Shown: positions 53,634 through 63,495, numbered from the stretch's first letter. The stretch is 64,000 bases of DNA from Desulfobacteraceae bacterium (GCA_011389745.1 JAABTQ010000009.1:1-64000); one strand, 5' to 3'. The notes: a model not told the origin generated them from the sequence alone. Made by a program: numbers and translations.

Positions 53634-56600
53634 ATGTCTTTTATAACTCGTTTTGGTCTGAACAAAGACCGGGTAACCATCGTTTTCATTATCATGGTGT
53701 TACTTTTGGGCATTCAGCAGTTCATGGTGTTTCCCCGTCAGGAAGACCCGCCCATCGTGATTCGGGAAATCGTAGTAAGCACCTATTTCCCAGGTATGGA
53801 TCCCTCTGAAATGAGAGAGCTGGTTACCCGCACTGTTGAAGCAGAACTGCGGACACTGCCGGAAATACAGGACATCTGGTCTGATACCAAAAACGGCACG
53901 AGCGTTGTTCATGCCGATACCCGCGATCAATACGACGATCTGGATCTGATCTGGCAAAAGGTCCGGAACAAAATGGCCGATCTCAAAACGCAGCTTCCCG
54001 AGGGCACAATAGGACCATTTGTTAACGATGAATTCGGTTTGACGGCCGTGGCCACAGTTGCACTGACCGGGGAGGGCTTTTCCATGGCGGAAAAGCGCCT
54101 GGTGGCCAGAGATATCCGGGACCGGCTTTACGAGCTGAACGGAATCCGGAAAATCGAGTTATGGGGGGTACAAAACGAACAGGTATATTTAAAGTTTTCC
54201 ACTTCAAAGCTCACCCAGTATGGAATCGGCATCAACCGGATTGCCGATACGCTGGTCAGGCAGAACATCATTTTGCCGGGAGGTAAGATAGACGCCGCCG
54301 GCCGGGACATCATTCTGGAACCTACCGGTAATTTCCGGGACATTGAAGATATTCGACAAGTGCTTATCCCCGTTGATGGAGACAACAACAGCAACATCCA
54401 ACTCATGGATTTACTGGAGGTGGAGCGCGGCTACCTGGATCCGGCAAAAGATTTTGCATATTTCAAGGGAAAACCCGCTATCGTCATCAGCGTGTCGATC
54501 ACACCGGGGGTCAATTCAGTGGAGTTTGGTGAGCGGCTGACCCGCAAAATCCGGATGATAGAATCTCATCTTCCCATAGGCTATCAATTGGAATATGCAA
54601 CCTTTCAGCCGGATCTTGTTGTTGATGCTGTCAATGGAGCACTTTCCAATGTCTATCAAACACTTGCCATCGTGTTGGTGGTGGTCATGCTTTTTCTGGG
54701 ACTGCGAACCGGTCTGATTGTTGGTTCCTTTGTGCCCATGACAATGCTGATGGGATTGATTCTGATGCGCTTTTCCGGTGTGGAGTTGGAGCGGGTTTCC
54801 ATCGCGTCGGCTATTATTGCACTGGGCATGCTGGTTGATAACGGTATTGTGGTAGCGGAAGATATCCGGACACGTCTGGAAAGGGGAGAAGAAAAGCGAA
54901 AGGCTTGCATAGATTCGGGAAGTGAATTGGCCATTCCATTGCTGACCTCGTCTTTGACCACCATTTTTGCATTTATGCCCATGCTGCTGATGAATGGCTC
55001 CACCGGTGAATACGTATATTCACTTCCGGTTGTGGTTATTATCCTGCTTTTAGGCTCCTGGTTTCTTTCCATGTTTATGACTCCGGTAGTATGTTATTGG
55101 TTCATGAAGATAAAAAAGAAGAATAACAGCCAGTCGGGCAAGTCAACCAAACAGGCCGATCAGGACCCTTATTCTGGAAAATTTTACCGGGTTTATCGGT
55201 CCTTGCTGGGCCAAGTGCTCAGATTTCGGTATGTTGTTCTGGTTGCTACCGGGCTTATCTTTCTGCTGGGTGGATTGGCCTCCACATTTTTGGTCCGCGA
55301 AATGTTTGGGCCCGGTGATCGCAAGCAGTTTCTGGTATATATCGACCTTCCTGCCGGATACAATATCAAGGCCACCGATAATGTGGTCAAACGGGTCAGT
55401 GGCTGGTTGTCGGATGAGAAACAAAATCCTGAGATCGAAAGCTCAATCGCATATGTTGGAACAGGCGGCCCTCGGTTTTTTCTGTCTCTTTCTCCATTTG
55501 ACCCTGATCCTCATCGCGCTTTTATCATTGTCAACACAAAAACAGGTGATCAGGTAAAAGAAATGATACAACGTGTCAGGCGATATTTTAATGACCAGGT
55601 CCCTGAGGCTGTAGGCCGGGTAAGCCAGATGTGGATGGGCTCAACGGAACCGGGTATTGTCGAGATACGCCTTATCGGGCCGGATGCTGAAACTCTTTTT
55701 GATAAAGGCGGCATGCTGCTCGATGACCTGAAAAAAATTCCGGGATTAACAACTCTGCGGTCGGATTGGGAAAATAAAGTGCTTAAGCTTCAAATGGACA
55801 TTGACCAGGCCCGTGCACGTCGGGCCGGAATCACATCTCAGGATTTCGCCACATCACTTCAGGCCAATCTCGATGGTATAAAAGTCACCGAGTACAGAGA
55901 GGCGGATGTGGCCATTCCGGTTTTACTTCGGTCGGTTGAAGAGGAACGTAAAACTGCGGGCGATATACGAAACATTAGCGTCTATTCATCGGGCAGGGGC
56001 ACCAACGCCCCGGCACTTCAGATTGCCCGGGGCCGAAGCGGATTTGAATTCAGTCGCATTGCCAACAGAAATCAGGAACTCACACTGACGGTGGAATGTA
56101 CTCACGAAAGATTAAAGGCACCGGAATTGTTTGCTGCTATTGAACCACTTGTTGAAAAGCTGGATTTGAGACCGGAATACCGTTGGGAGGTGGGTGGAGA
56201 AATCGAGGAAGCGCTGGAATCCAATGAAAAACTGACCCGATACATGCTGCCCTGTTTTTTTGGAATTGTTTTTCTGCTTATCTGGCAGTTTAATTCATTC
56301 CGCCGACCGCTGATTATCCTTTTTACAATTCCCCTTGCATTTTCCGGGGCCATCATAGGGGTCATGATGGTGAGGGCACCATTTGATTTTTTTGCCATTC
56401 TTGGATTGCTCAGTCTTGCCGGGGTAATTATCAACAACGGAATCGTGCTTATTGACCGTATCGATACCGAACGCAGCCATGGGCGGGAACCTTACGATGC
56501 TATCCTACTTTCGGCGCTTTCGCGGTTTCGGCCTATTTTAATGACTACGGTTACAACTGTCCTGGGGGTCATGCCCTTTGTAATTTATAAAGATCCTCTA

Positions 56601-56726
56601 TTTTTTACCCTGGCCATTATCATCGCATTTGGCCTTGTCTGTGGCACTGTGCTGACTCTGGGGGTTGTACCTGCATTATATTCGATTCTTTTTGGTGTAA
56701 AAAAAATTACCGATGCTAGAAATTAA
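53634..56726 (+). CDS. RND multidrug-efflux-type inner membrane pump
   Basis: A 1030-residue RND protein with 12 membrane helices. Two large periplasmic loops follow helices 1 and 7. The relay residues are in GMLVDNGIVVAEDI, where the Asp pair of helix 4 is represented by a single Asp. NGIVLIDRI lies in helix 10. The gate regions FPGMDPSEMRELVTR and TTVTTVLGVMPFVIYKD are typical. It is driven by the proton gradient. Substrates are unknown; HAE-1 multidrug relatives are closest in layout. GGAAGG is 9 nt before the ATG. Confidence 0.92.
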   Translation: MSFITRFGLNKDRVTIVFIIMVLLLGIQQFMVFPRQEDPPIVIREIVVSTYFPGMDPSEMRELVTRTVEAELRTLPEIQDIWSDTKNGTSVVHADTRDQYDDLDLIWQKVRNKMADLKTQLPEGTIGPFVNDEFGLTAVATVALTGEGFSMAEKRLVARDIRDRLYELNGIRKIELWGVQNEQVYLKFSTSKLTQYGIGINRIADTLVRQNIILPGGKIDAAGRDIILEPTGNFRDIEDIRQVLIPVDGDNNSNIQLMDLLEVERGYLDPAKDFAYFKGKPAIVISVSITPGVNSVEFGERLTRKIRMIESHLPIGYQLEYATFQPDLVVDAVNGALSNVYQTLAIVLVVVMLFLGLRTGLIVGSFVPMTMLMGLILMRFSGVELERVSIASAIIALGMLVDNGIVVAEDIRTRLERGEEKRKACIDSGSELAIPLLTSSLTTIFAFMPMLLMNGSTGEYVYSLPVVVIILLLGSWFLSMFMTPVVCYWFMKIKKKNNSQSGKSTKQADQDPYSGKFYRVYRSLLGQVLRFRYVVLVATGLIFLLGGLASTFLVREMFGPGDRKQFLVYIDLPAGYNIKATDNVVKRVSGWLSDEKQNPEIESSIAYVGTGGPRFFLSLSPFDPDPHRAFIIVNTKTGDQVKEMIQRVRRYFNDQVPEAVGRVSQMWMGSTEPGIVEIRLIGPDAETLFDKGGMLLDDLKKIPGLTTLRSDWENKVLKLQMDIDQARARRAGITSQDFATSLQANLDGIKVTEYREADVAIPVLLRSVEEERKTAGDIRNISVYSSGRGTNAPALQIARGRSGFEFSRIANRNQELTLTVECTHERLKAPELFAAIEPLVEKLDLRPEYRWEVGGEIEEALESNEKLTRYMLPCFFGIVFLLIWQFNSFRRPLIILFTIPLAFSGAIIGVMMVRAPFDFFAILGLLSLAGVIINNGIVLIDRIDTERSHGREPYDAILLSALSRFRPILMTTVTTVLGVMPFVIYKDPLFFTLAIIIAFGLVCGTVLTLGVVPALYSILFGVKKITDARN

Positions 56727-56735
56727 GGAGTGACT

Positions 56736-58244
56736 GTGCGCTGGAAATGGATTTCATGGTTTGACAATTTGGTCAGGAGATTTAAAGCAGGATATCCGTC
56801 TGTAATGGCATCATGTTGCCTGTTATGGATTGGCGGTTGCGCAATGATCGGGCCCGATTATATCAAGCCCGATGTATCTGGACCGTCGGAATGGATAGAA
56901 ATATCCAACCCAAAGATCAAAACGGAAGAAGCCGATTTCAGCAAATGGTGGTCGGTCTTCAATGACCCGGTGCTCGACATGCTTGTGGAAAAGGTCCACA
57001 ATGACAACCTTGATCTTCACATAGCGGGAATTCGAATTCTCGAGGCCCGTGCACGGTTGGGCATTGCCATCGGAGGCCTCTATCCGCAAAACCAGCGGGC
57101 AGCAGGCGGATATACATACACCCGTGCAAGCGAAAACCTGGCAAATACTTTAGGTGCGGATCTGCGCTACAGTGAAATGAATATAGGATTTGATGCTGCC
57201 TGGGAGCTGGATATCTGGGGTAAATTCCGCCGGGCTGTGGAATCGGAGATAAGAACGTTGGAAGCCGCTTTTGCCGGTTACGACGATATTCTTGTTTCAC
57301 TGACAGCGGAATTGGCCCGCACCTATTTTCTGCTTCGCACCACCGAAGAACGGCTGAGCATTGCCCGGGAAAATGTAAAAATTCAGAAGCGTACGCTGGA
57401 GATTACCGAGGCCCGTTTCCACGGGGGGGCCGTATCTGAACTGGATGTCTCCCAGGCAAGGTCGTTGCTTGCTGGCACTCAAGCCTCTATTCCAAGGCTT
57501 GAGTCTGACAGGAGGCAACTGAAAAACGCCATAGCGGTCTTGATCGGGACATTACCCAGTGCTGTTGAAGATATTCTTGGCAATCCGGGAAAAATTCCCT
57601 CGGTTCCAGAGGAAGTGGCCACTGGAGTTCCGGCCGAAATGCTGAGGCGTCGTCCGGACATTCGGTTGGCTGAGCATCAATTGGCAGCCCAGAGCGCCCG
57701 TATTGGTCTGGCCCGGGCGGATTTGTACCCACATTTTACACTTTTCGGTTCTATAGGGTTTCGTTCCAGTGACGGCATAAACACCAGGGCCGGGTCAAGC
57801 TCCGGAAGCAATTTAAGCGACCTGTTCAACAGTGAGAGCCTGGAATTTTTCGGTGGTCCGGCATTTTCCTGGGATATTTTTAACTATGGGCGCATCATCA
57901 ACCGGGTACGCGTTGAGGATGCCCGGTTTCAACAGCTTGCGCTGGACTATGAAAACACGGTACTGCGGGCTGCAAGCGAGGTTGAAGATGCCATGGCGGC
58001 ATTTCTGAGATCTCAGGAGGAAGCGGTGTTCACTTCGGAAAGTGTTGAGGCCACCAAAAGGTCGGTTGATATTTCCCTGCTTCAGTATCGTGAAGGACTC
58101 GCTGATTATCAAAGAGTCCTGGACGCTCAGCGAGCCCTTGCAAATCAACAGGATTCTTTAACCTCTGTTAGAGGATCGATCGGTATCAACCTGATTGCTT
58201 TATACAAAGCACTGGGCGGGGGATGGCAGTCCCACGCAGAATAA
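56736..58244 (+). CDS. RND outer membrane channel lipoprotein (NodT/OprM-like)
   Basis: A protein of about 502 residues with a lipobox (LLWIGGCAM). The OprM pattern GPDYIKPDVSGPSEW follows, with two long helical repeats (NLDLHIAGIRILEARARLGI and RTYFLLRTTEERLSIAREN). PAEMLRRRPDIRLAEHQLA and RVLDAQRALANQQDSL are typical of NodT-family channels. The GTG at 56736 is preferred to one at 56730 because AAGGAG is 5 nt before it. It completes the tripartite operon after the pump, with almost no gap. Confidence 0.9.
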   Translation: MRWKWISWFDNLVRRFKAGYPSVMASCCLLWIGGCAMIGPDYIKPDVSGPSEWIEISNPKIKTEEADFSKWWSVFNDPVLDMLVEKVHNDNLDLHIAGIRILEARARLGIAIGGLYPQNQRAAGGYTYTRASENLANTLGADLRYSEMNIGFDAAWELDIWGKFRRAVESEIRTLEAAFAGYDDILVSLTAELARTYFLLRTTEERLSIARENVKIQKRTLEITEARFHGGAVSELDVSQARSLLAGTQASIPRLESDRRQLKNAIAVLIGTLPSAVEDILGNPGKIPSVPEEVATGVPAEMLRRRPDIRLAEHQLAAQSARIGLARADLYPHFTLFGSIGFRSSDGINTRAGSSSGSNLSDLFNSESLEFFGGPAFSWDIFNYGRIINRVRVEDARFQQLALDYENTVLRAASEVEDAMAAFLRSQEEAVFTSESVEATKRSVDISLLQYREGLADYQRVLDAQRALANQQDSLTSVRGSIGINLIALYKALGGGWQSHAE

Positions 58245-58350
58245 AAAGACCCAATTCCTGAAACTCTTATGGACCAGATGAGAAAAAGGACCGACTGGGG
58301 CAATATGCTGGAACTGGAACCTGAACAACAAAAAAGATAGGAGATTGGAA

Positions 58351-58992
58351 ATGAGCATAGAAAAGGTATGTCACATGGGATTATGTTTTAGTAAGGGCAA
58401 ATTGGCGGCGTTTGCGCTTTTGGCAGTGTTACTCGCCCTGACCTCCTGCGCGTTCATCTCTCCGCCGCCATTTGCAGAGACATCCAGCGCGAGCGCCTAC
58501 AAGGAAGGCGTGCCGGGTGGTATTATCGTTAACACCCTGGACGTGAGTGCAAGAGTTACCTCCATTGACAAGGCCAATCGCAAAGCGACGCTCCTGGGAC
58601 CTAATGGAGAGACATTTACCGTGAAAGTCGGGCCGACCGCCGTCAATTTCGACCAAGTCGGCGTGGGCGATTGGGTTAACCTTACTGTGATCGAGGAATT
58701 AGTCGTTTATCTAAAAGAGGAAGGCGAGTCCCCGAATGATAAAATAACGGCATGGGTCGCGTTGGCTCCAAAAGGGGCACAGCCGGGCGGCCTGGTCGCT
58801 GAAACCAAACAGATCACCGGCACGCTTACGGCTATTGACCCTGAAAAACGCACCGCTACACTGAAGTTCGTGGACGGTTCTACCAAGACCTTCCCCGTTC
58901 GCAGCGATGTGGATCTGACCGAACGTAAAGTGGGCGAGCAAGTGGTGTTCCGGATCACTGAAATGATTGCAATCAGCGTCGAAAAACCCTGA
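58351..58992 (+). CDS. Lipoprotein with repeated beta domain, unknown function
   Basis: A 213-residue lipoprotein with lipobox ALTSCAF at about residue 34. The mature part has two copies of a short beta-rich unit: ARVTSIDKANRKATLLGPNG with NFDQVGVGDWVNLTV, and GTLTAIDPEKRTATLKFVDG with DLTERKVGEQVVFRI. The repeats align well with each other. No family is recognised; the units resemble small OB-like or DUF5666-type folds. The ATG at 58351 has GGAG 7 nt upstream. It follows the efflux operon by about 100 bp. Confidence 0.68.
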   Translation: MSIEKVCHMGLCFSKGKLAAFALLAVLLALTSCAFISPPPFAETSSASAYKEGVPGGIIVNTLDVSARVTSIDKANRKATLLGPNGETFTVKVGPTAVNFDQVGVGDWVNLTVIEELVVYLKEEGESPNDKITAWVALAPKGAQPGGLVAETKQITGTLTAIDPEKRTATLKFVDGSTKTFPVRSDVDLTERKVGEQVVFRITEMIAISVEKP

Positions 58993-59018
58993 AACCAAGG
59001 AAGGCGTCAATGAGTTAA

Positions 59019-59186
59019 CGCTTAAGCGAAGTCATTAGCTTTTGCGGGCTTTTGTTTATGGTACTCCTTTATGTAGCTGATGTGAAGTCTGACCTTCTGG
59101 AAGATGAAAAGGAAAGGACGTATTTTGAAAAAATACCGACATCTTTCAAGTTAGAACCCAAGCTGGTCGACAACCTTAGGAAGTAG
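59019..59186 (+). pseudogene. C-terminal remnant of a patatin-like phospholipase
   Basis: An open stretch without a proper start ends LLEDEKERTYFEKIPTSFKL, then VDNLRK. The 'PTSF-L---VD-L' ending is that of patatin-like lipases. The catalytic GxSxG and DG parts are absent. It reads as the tail of a lost gene. Confidence 0.5.
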
Positions 59187-59532
59187 GCCAAAGAATTTTG
59201 AATAAATCTCCTGAGTTCCAAAAATTTTAAATGACTTGAAGTAAGCTTTATCTCGGGACCGAATCCGGGGTTAATCGGTTGCGAAAAATTTGGTTAAGGT
59301 GTTCTATTACCTGCGGGTTGGAAAGTATGCTGACGTGATCTTCATCATAACCGCGAAAATACCGAGCGCGCTCCTGTGCAGGAAAGTTGAGCCGGCTTTT
59401 AAGGAAAACCGATGGGAGAAAGATCCTATCGTCATACCGGCGAAGGCCGGTATCCAGGATTTTCAAGCGACCATAAGCTCCGGTCCTTCGCCCATTCGCG
59501 TAAAATTAAGATAAGGGCAAGGCATAAAGCTT
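59187..59532. other. Intergenic stretch with a GGCCGGTA repeat
   Basis: No gene. It carries the REP-like element at 59430-59458. Confidence 0.55.
59430..59458. repeat. REP-like element, copy 1
   Basis: CGTCATACCGGCGAAGGCCG followed by GTATCCAG. The core ACCGGCGAAGGCCGGT is a near-perfect palindrome. A second copy lies at 63261. It resembles the widespread REP units with CGTCATTCCCGCGAAAGCGG cores. Confidence 0.8.
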
Positions 59533-59764
59533 GTCATTCTGAGGAGGCCTACACCAAACTCTGTTGATTGGTAGGCAATCAGTGGCCAACGAAGAATCTT
59601 TCGTTTTTGTTGAATCAGTTTTCATTTGCCGTCTTCCAGGTCAAATTTGAATATCCGTGCAGGTTTAAACCGGAGAATCTTCTTTCGCCTTGCATTTACC
59701 GGCATGCGGGAAGGCATTTTCTTCAGAGGCTTTGTCTTTTTGCGAAACGCTCCCTCAGAATGAC
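59533..59764. repeat. Palindromic repeat, copy H (complete)
   Basis: A 232-bp element from GTCATTCTGAGGAGGCC (59533) through CCAACGAAGAATC and GAGAATCTTCTTTCGCC to GCTCCCTCAGAATGAC (ends 59764). Confidence 0.87.
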
Positions 59765-60111
59765 AACCAAAAGTTTATTTTCTAACAGTGATGTCCGGAT
59801 TAGAAAGCCCCTTAGTTTGACGCCAATGGGCTTTCACCGGATTTCAACGCGACCCCCAACTCCATCAAGAGAGAAAGGCAGCATAAAAATTATATGGCAA
59901 AGGGATTTACCAAACGTTATAATGTACCCATTGGTCTGGCTGGTTAAGGTGACTAAAAGAAAGGCTGTGGAAACAAAATCGAAATATTCTTTGTTGGCCT
60001 AACTAATATTGCGTGCCAAATGATAAAGGGCGGTGTTGGCCTCCTCAGAATGACATTATAGGATGGTTGCCCCGCACCTTTTAAAATGTCAGTCATCGGC
60101 AGGGGAAAAAA
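59765..60111. other. Intergenic stretch with partial repeat copy I
   Basis: No gene. CTCCTCAGAATGAC at 60041-60054 is one end of the palindromic repeat. Confidence 0.6.
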
Positions 60112-61086
60112 ATGAACAGCCGGGAACGGTTTTTAAAAGTTATGCAGTATGAGCCGGTTGATCGTGTGCCCTATTTTGAAGAGGGTATACGCGATGAGGT
60201 GATCGAGGTCTGGAAAAAACAGGGCTTACCTGAAAATACGGAAATATCAACCCTGTTTGAAACCGATCGGCGTGAAGAGATCTTTCCGGATTTGGAACCT
60301 GTACCTGAATTAAAAAAATGGCCCGCGACAAGACAAGAGTTGAAAGCCTTCAAAAATTATCTGAATCCTTTTGACCCGGCAAGGCTCCCGGAAAATTGGA
60401 ATAACCAGGTCCATGAATATAAAAATCGCAATCATGTGGTCATGCTTCGGGTTCATCGCGGCTTTTTTCTGTCCATGGGAGTCCATGACTGGTCCAGGTT
60501 TATAAAAGTGATCTTCAAATTAAAAAAAGAGCCTGACTTTGTGCACGAGGCGTTGGCGATTCAGGCAGAATTTTGCGCATCCCTTGCGGACAAGATATTA
60601 AACGATACAGATGTGGATGCAGCCATTTTCAGTGAGCCCATTGGTGGAAACGATCACCCGCTTATGTCCCCTTCCATGTACGAAGAATTCGTATTGAACA
60701 GTTATATCCCTGTATTGAAGGTTTTGAAGCACCATGGTGTGGATATCATCATTTTCAGGACATTCGGCAATTCCCGCATTCTGATTCCCAAAATTCTCAA
60801 ATACGGTTTCAATTGTTTGTGGGCTTGTGAGGTCAATATCGAAGCCATGGATTACCGCAAATTGAAAAAAGAATTCGGAAAGGATTTAAAGCTCATCGGT
60901 GGGATTGACCTGGATACACTCCGCAAGGACAAGGGAAGCATCAAAAGAGAAATTGAAACCAAAGTTCCGAACCTGCTGCAAGAGGGTGGTTATATCCCTC
61001 TTGCGGATGGTCGTGTTCGTGTGGATGTGCCTTTTGAAAATTATGTTTATTACAGGCAGCTATTGGAGAAGGTCACCACCTCTTGA
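60112..61086 (+). CDS. Uroporphyrinogen decarboxylase (URO-D)-family protein
   Basis: A 324-residue protein of the URO-D superfamily. NSRERFLKVMQYEPVDRVPY is the typical start; AAIFSEPIGGNDHPLMSP and LKLIGGIDLDTLRKDKGSIK are family motifs, with GGYIPLADGRVRVDVPFENY near the end. The haem-pathway enzyme signature at the N-terminus (RQAGR) is absent. It is therefore more likely a methyltransferase-like or unknown member of the family than HemE. AGGGG lies before the ATG. No corrinoid protein gene is adjacent. Confidence 0.78.
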   Translation: MNSRERFLKVMQYEPVDRVPYFEEGIRDEVIEVWKKQGLPENTEISTLFETDRREEIFPDLEPVPELKKWPATRQELKAFKNYLNPFDPARLPENWNNQVHEYKNRNHVVMLRVHRGFFLSMGVHDWSRFIKVIFKLKKEPDFVHEALAIQAEFCASLADKILNDTDVDAAIFSEPIGGNDHPLMSPSMYEEFVLNSYIPVLKVLKHHGVDIIIFRTFGNSRILIPKILKYGFNCLWACEVNIEAMDYRKLKKEFGKDLKLIGGIDLDTLRKDKGSIKREIETKVPNLLQEGGYIPLADGRVRVDVPFENYVYYRQLLEKVTTS

Positions 61087-61136
61087 TAGCGGGGATTCAA
61101 ATGCGGAAACCGGGGTTTTGAAGTAATCTTTTGCCT

Positions 61137-61321
61137 GTCATTCTGAGGGAGCGACACGCAGTAGCTTGGTGGCTGAAAGAAAATATTGTTCGATATGTTG
61201 ATTGAAACCTTTGCGACCGAAGAATCTCCAGTCCCCAAGCCTGGAGGGAAAAACAGATTCTTCGTCGACCATTTTTTCCGTGTTAACTGAGCAAGGGTGT
61301 TGTCGGCCTCCTCAGAATGAC
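61137..61321. repeat. Palindromic repeat, copy J (complete)
   Basis: A 185-bp element from GTCATTCTGAGGGAGCGACA (61137) through GCGACCGAAGAATCTC and GATTCTTCGTCGACC to GGCCTCCTCAGAATGAC (ends 61321). Confidence 0.88.
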
Positions 61322-61567
61322 ATCCCAACGTTTACTACCGACCCTTGAGGCCAGTTTTTAAAAGGACTTAATTGACGCCTATGGCAGGAATAAAAAATAA
61401 ATGGAATTATTATTTGATACCCAACGTATTCAAGCCTCGTTTTTATCATCCGCCGGAAATAGCGTGCAACATGATAAAAACATGGCGACTTTACATCACC
61501 TGAAGAAACTGCTGCTAAAGCTCGCAGGTTTTGGGGCTGATCAGGTGTTTGGAGTAAGGAAATCAGG
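61322..61567. other. Intergenic stretch
   Basis: No gene or repeat recognised between the repeat copy J and the convergent unknown gene. Confidence 0.5.
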
Positions 61568-62107
61568 CTAAAAAATATCCTGATTTTCTCTCAGGGCTAC
61601 GGGTGGCGCCAAAATTTCAGACCATACGATCGCTTTTCGGAGATCTTGAACCGTGGGTTTTTGAATCAACGGAAGATGGGGTTTAACATCTTTTGATTCT
61701 TGTACCTTAACTGATTCGGGTTTTCTGGGTGCAGGCGCAGTTTTTTTCTTTTTTATTTCTTTCGAAGGGATTGGAGGCGGAGAGGGAATAAGCGTTTCTT
61801 TTTCCCATAACAGAGTGCTGGATTGGAATTGATCCGGTGCTTTTTCAGATTTGTCGTATTTGGCCTGTTTTTTTTCCTGGGCCGCTTTTATTTCGCGCTG
61901 AATTTGCTCATAAGCATCTATCAGAATATTTTTCCAACCTGGTTTTTTTTCTTGGTCATTTTTTCCTGGTCTCAACCGGATTTTTTTTGATTTTGAAATA
62001 TTACTGCTTGATTTTGAAAGATTTTTCAGCCGTTGTTTTGTTCTGTAAATGGTTAAAAAAACAAACAGAAGAAATATAAAAAATGGCAGCAGTGAAATAA
62101 TTTCCAT
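61568..62107 (-). CDS. Membrane-anchored Lys/Pro-rich protein, unknown function
   Basis: A 179-residue protein. An N-terminal helix (IISLLPFFIFLLFVFLTIY) is followed by a very basic, low-complexity middle with Ser, Lys and Pro runs. A short conserved-looking C-terminus ends VQDLRKAIVWSEILAPPVAL. The tail motif recalls small Desulfobacterota membrane proteins, but I do not recognise a family. AAGGAA is 7 nt before the ATG. Confidence 0.62.
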   Translation of the reverse strand: MEIISLLPFFIFLLFVFLTIYRTKQRLKNLSKSSSNISKSKKIRLRPGKNDQEKKPGWKNILIDAYEQIQREIKAAQEKKQAKYDKSEKAPDQFQSSTLLWEKETLIPSPPPIPSKEIKKKKTAPAPRKPESVKVQESKDVKPHLPLIQKPTVQDLRKAIVWSEILAPPVALRENQDIF

Positions 62108-62211
62108 ATCGCATTTCCTTGAATTTTTAAATTTGTCATGAGCGGCAAAATTTATAGTCTAATCATAAATACTTTTTGAAAACATCTCAAGGATCTTTTG
62201 ATGGATAAAAC

Positions 62212-63153
62212 TTATTTGAAAACTTCCCCAAATATTGATGCAACCTCACGCAAGTTCTCAGACCAGTCATATGCAAGCGGATCGATGGAAACCACTTTTC
62301 CATTAATTTCTTTTGCAACCATCTCTGCGTTTCGGAATGAAAACTGAGGTTGAACAAATATCACCTTAATGCCCTGTTCCTTTGCATACTTGATTATTTC
62401 CTTTAATTGTGCGGGTTTTGGGTCTTTGCCCTCAACTTCAATGGGAACCTGCTTTAACCCGTAAGCTTTCGCAAAATACCCCCAGGAGGGGTGAAATACC
62501 ATAAAAGGTGTTCCTTCTTTTCCGGAAAACGTATTTTCAAGGCCGGCATGCAACAGATCGATCTCTGCTATAAAATCTTTGTAATTGGCTTCATATGTCG
62601 AATTGTTTGCCGGATCAACCTGTTGAAGGGCATCAAGAATGTTTCTTGCCTGAATCTTTACCAGTGGCGGTGATAACCATATATGGGGGTCACGGATACC
62701 ATCATGAGGGTGATGATCATAGTCGTGTTCTTTACCATGGGTTTCTTCTTCCTGATGATTATTCTCGCCATGCTTATGACCGTTATCATTATGATGATGG
62801 GCTGCCATGGGTATTTTTTGAATATTTTTTTCCGTATGAACAATCATCAAGTTTGGATTAAACGATGAAATTTTTTTGAGCCATGCATTTTCAAAAGTAA
62901 CCCCGACGGCAAAATAAATTTCGGCTTTTGATAATCCCGTCATTTGAAGAGGCTTGGGTTCATATGTGTGTGGACTGGCTCCGGCCTGTACCATCACCTG
63001 AACATCCACCAGATCTTTACCGATCTGTTCCACAAAATATTCTTGCGGTGCAATGCTGACAAAAACCTGCAATGGGTCCTTTGCGAACACATTGTTTTGA
63101 ATTAGAAGGCTTAATAAAACGATAATGATAGTTTTTAAAGAAAAAGGTGCCAT
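62212..63153 (-). CDS. Zinc ABC transporter substrate-binding protein (ZnuA-like)
   Basis: A 313-residue periplasmic protein: signal peptide to about residue 24 (NNVFA-K), then PHTYEPKPLQM, DPHIWLSPPLVKIQARNI, FHPSWGYFAKAYGL and KVVSIDPLAYDW, giving the cluster A-1 metal ligands. A long His/Glu loop (HHHNDNGHKHGENNHQEEE and more) between the first two is the zinc-specific mark. The ATG at 63153 has GGGAG upstream; a longer frame to 63306 runs through a REP element and is rejected. ZnuB and ZnuC are not in the window. Confidence 0.87.
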   Translation of the reverse strand: MAPFSLKTIIIVLLSLLIQNNVFAKDPLQVFVSIAPQEYFVEQIGKDLVDVQVMVQAGASPHTYEPKPLQMTGLSKAEIYFAVGVTFENAWLKKISSFNPNLMIVHTEKNIQKIPMAAHHHNDNGHKHGENNHQEEETHGKEHDYDHHPHDGIRDPHIWLSPPLVKIQARNILDALQQVDPANNSTYEANYKDFIAEIDLLHAGLENTFSGKEGTPFMVFHPSWGYFAKAYGLKQVPIEVEGKDPKPAQLKEIIKYAKEQGIKVIFVQPQFSFRNAEMVAKEINGKVVSIDPLAYDWSENLREVASIFGEVFK

Positions 63154-63260
63154 ACAAAATCTCCCTGGTTTGAATCCGTATGGGTTTTTATTTTCAATAT
63201 GAGTTGCAACTTTGTAACCCCTACCTATAATAAGCGATTTCATTTCGAAAACTCTCTTAA

Positions 63261-63288
63261 CGTCATACCGGTGAAGGCCGGTATCCAG
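63261..63288. repeat. REP-like element, copy 2
   Basis: CGTCATACCGGTGAAGGCCG followed by GTATCCAG; one base differs from the copy at 59430. It lies upstream of znuA. Confidence 0.8.
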
Positions 63289-63323
63289 TTCGGAAACTCT
63301 GCTCATCAGAACCTAAAAGATAT

Positions 63324-63342
63324 AATGCAACAATATTGCATT
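63324..63342. promoter_or_regulatory. Palindrome upstream of znuA, candidate metal-regulator site
   Basis: AATGCAA (63324-63330), five bases, TTGCATT (63336-63342): perfect 7-bp arms. A further half-site AATGCAA is at 63352. It lies about 170 bp before the znuA ATG and 155 bp before the stress-protein gene on the other strand. Zur or a similar regulator would fit, but the sequence differs from the best-known Zur boxes. Confidence 0.45.
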
Positions 63343-63495
63343 TAGATCAAAAATGCAACCATAAATCCGTAAAAAACTCACTGAATAATGTCTAATACTT
63401 GCACCCTCTGAAAACATCTGGTATTTAAAATGGTAATGGTTGCCGGAAAACCTTCTTTTCAGGTAAATTCAAAACTCTGTAAGGCCATAGGCAAA

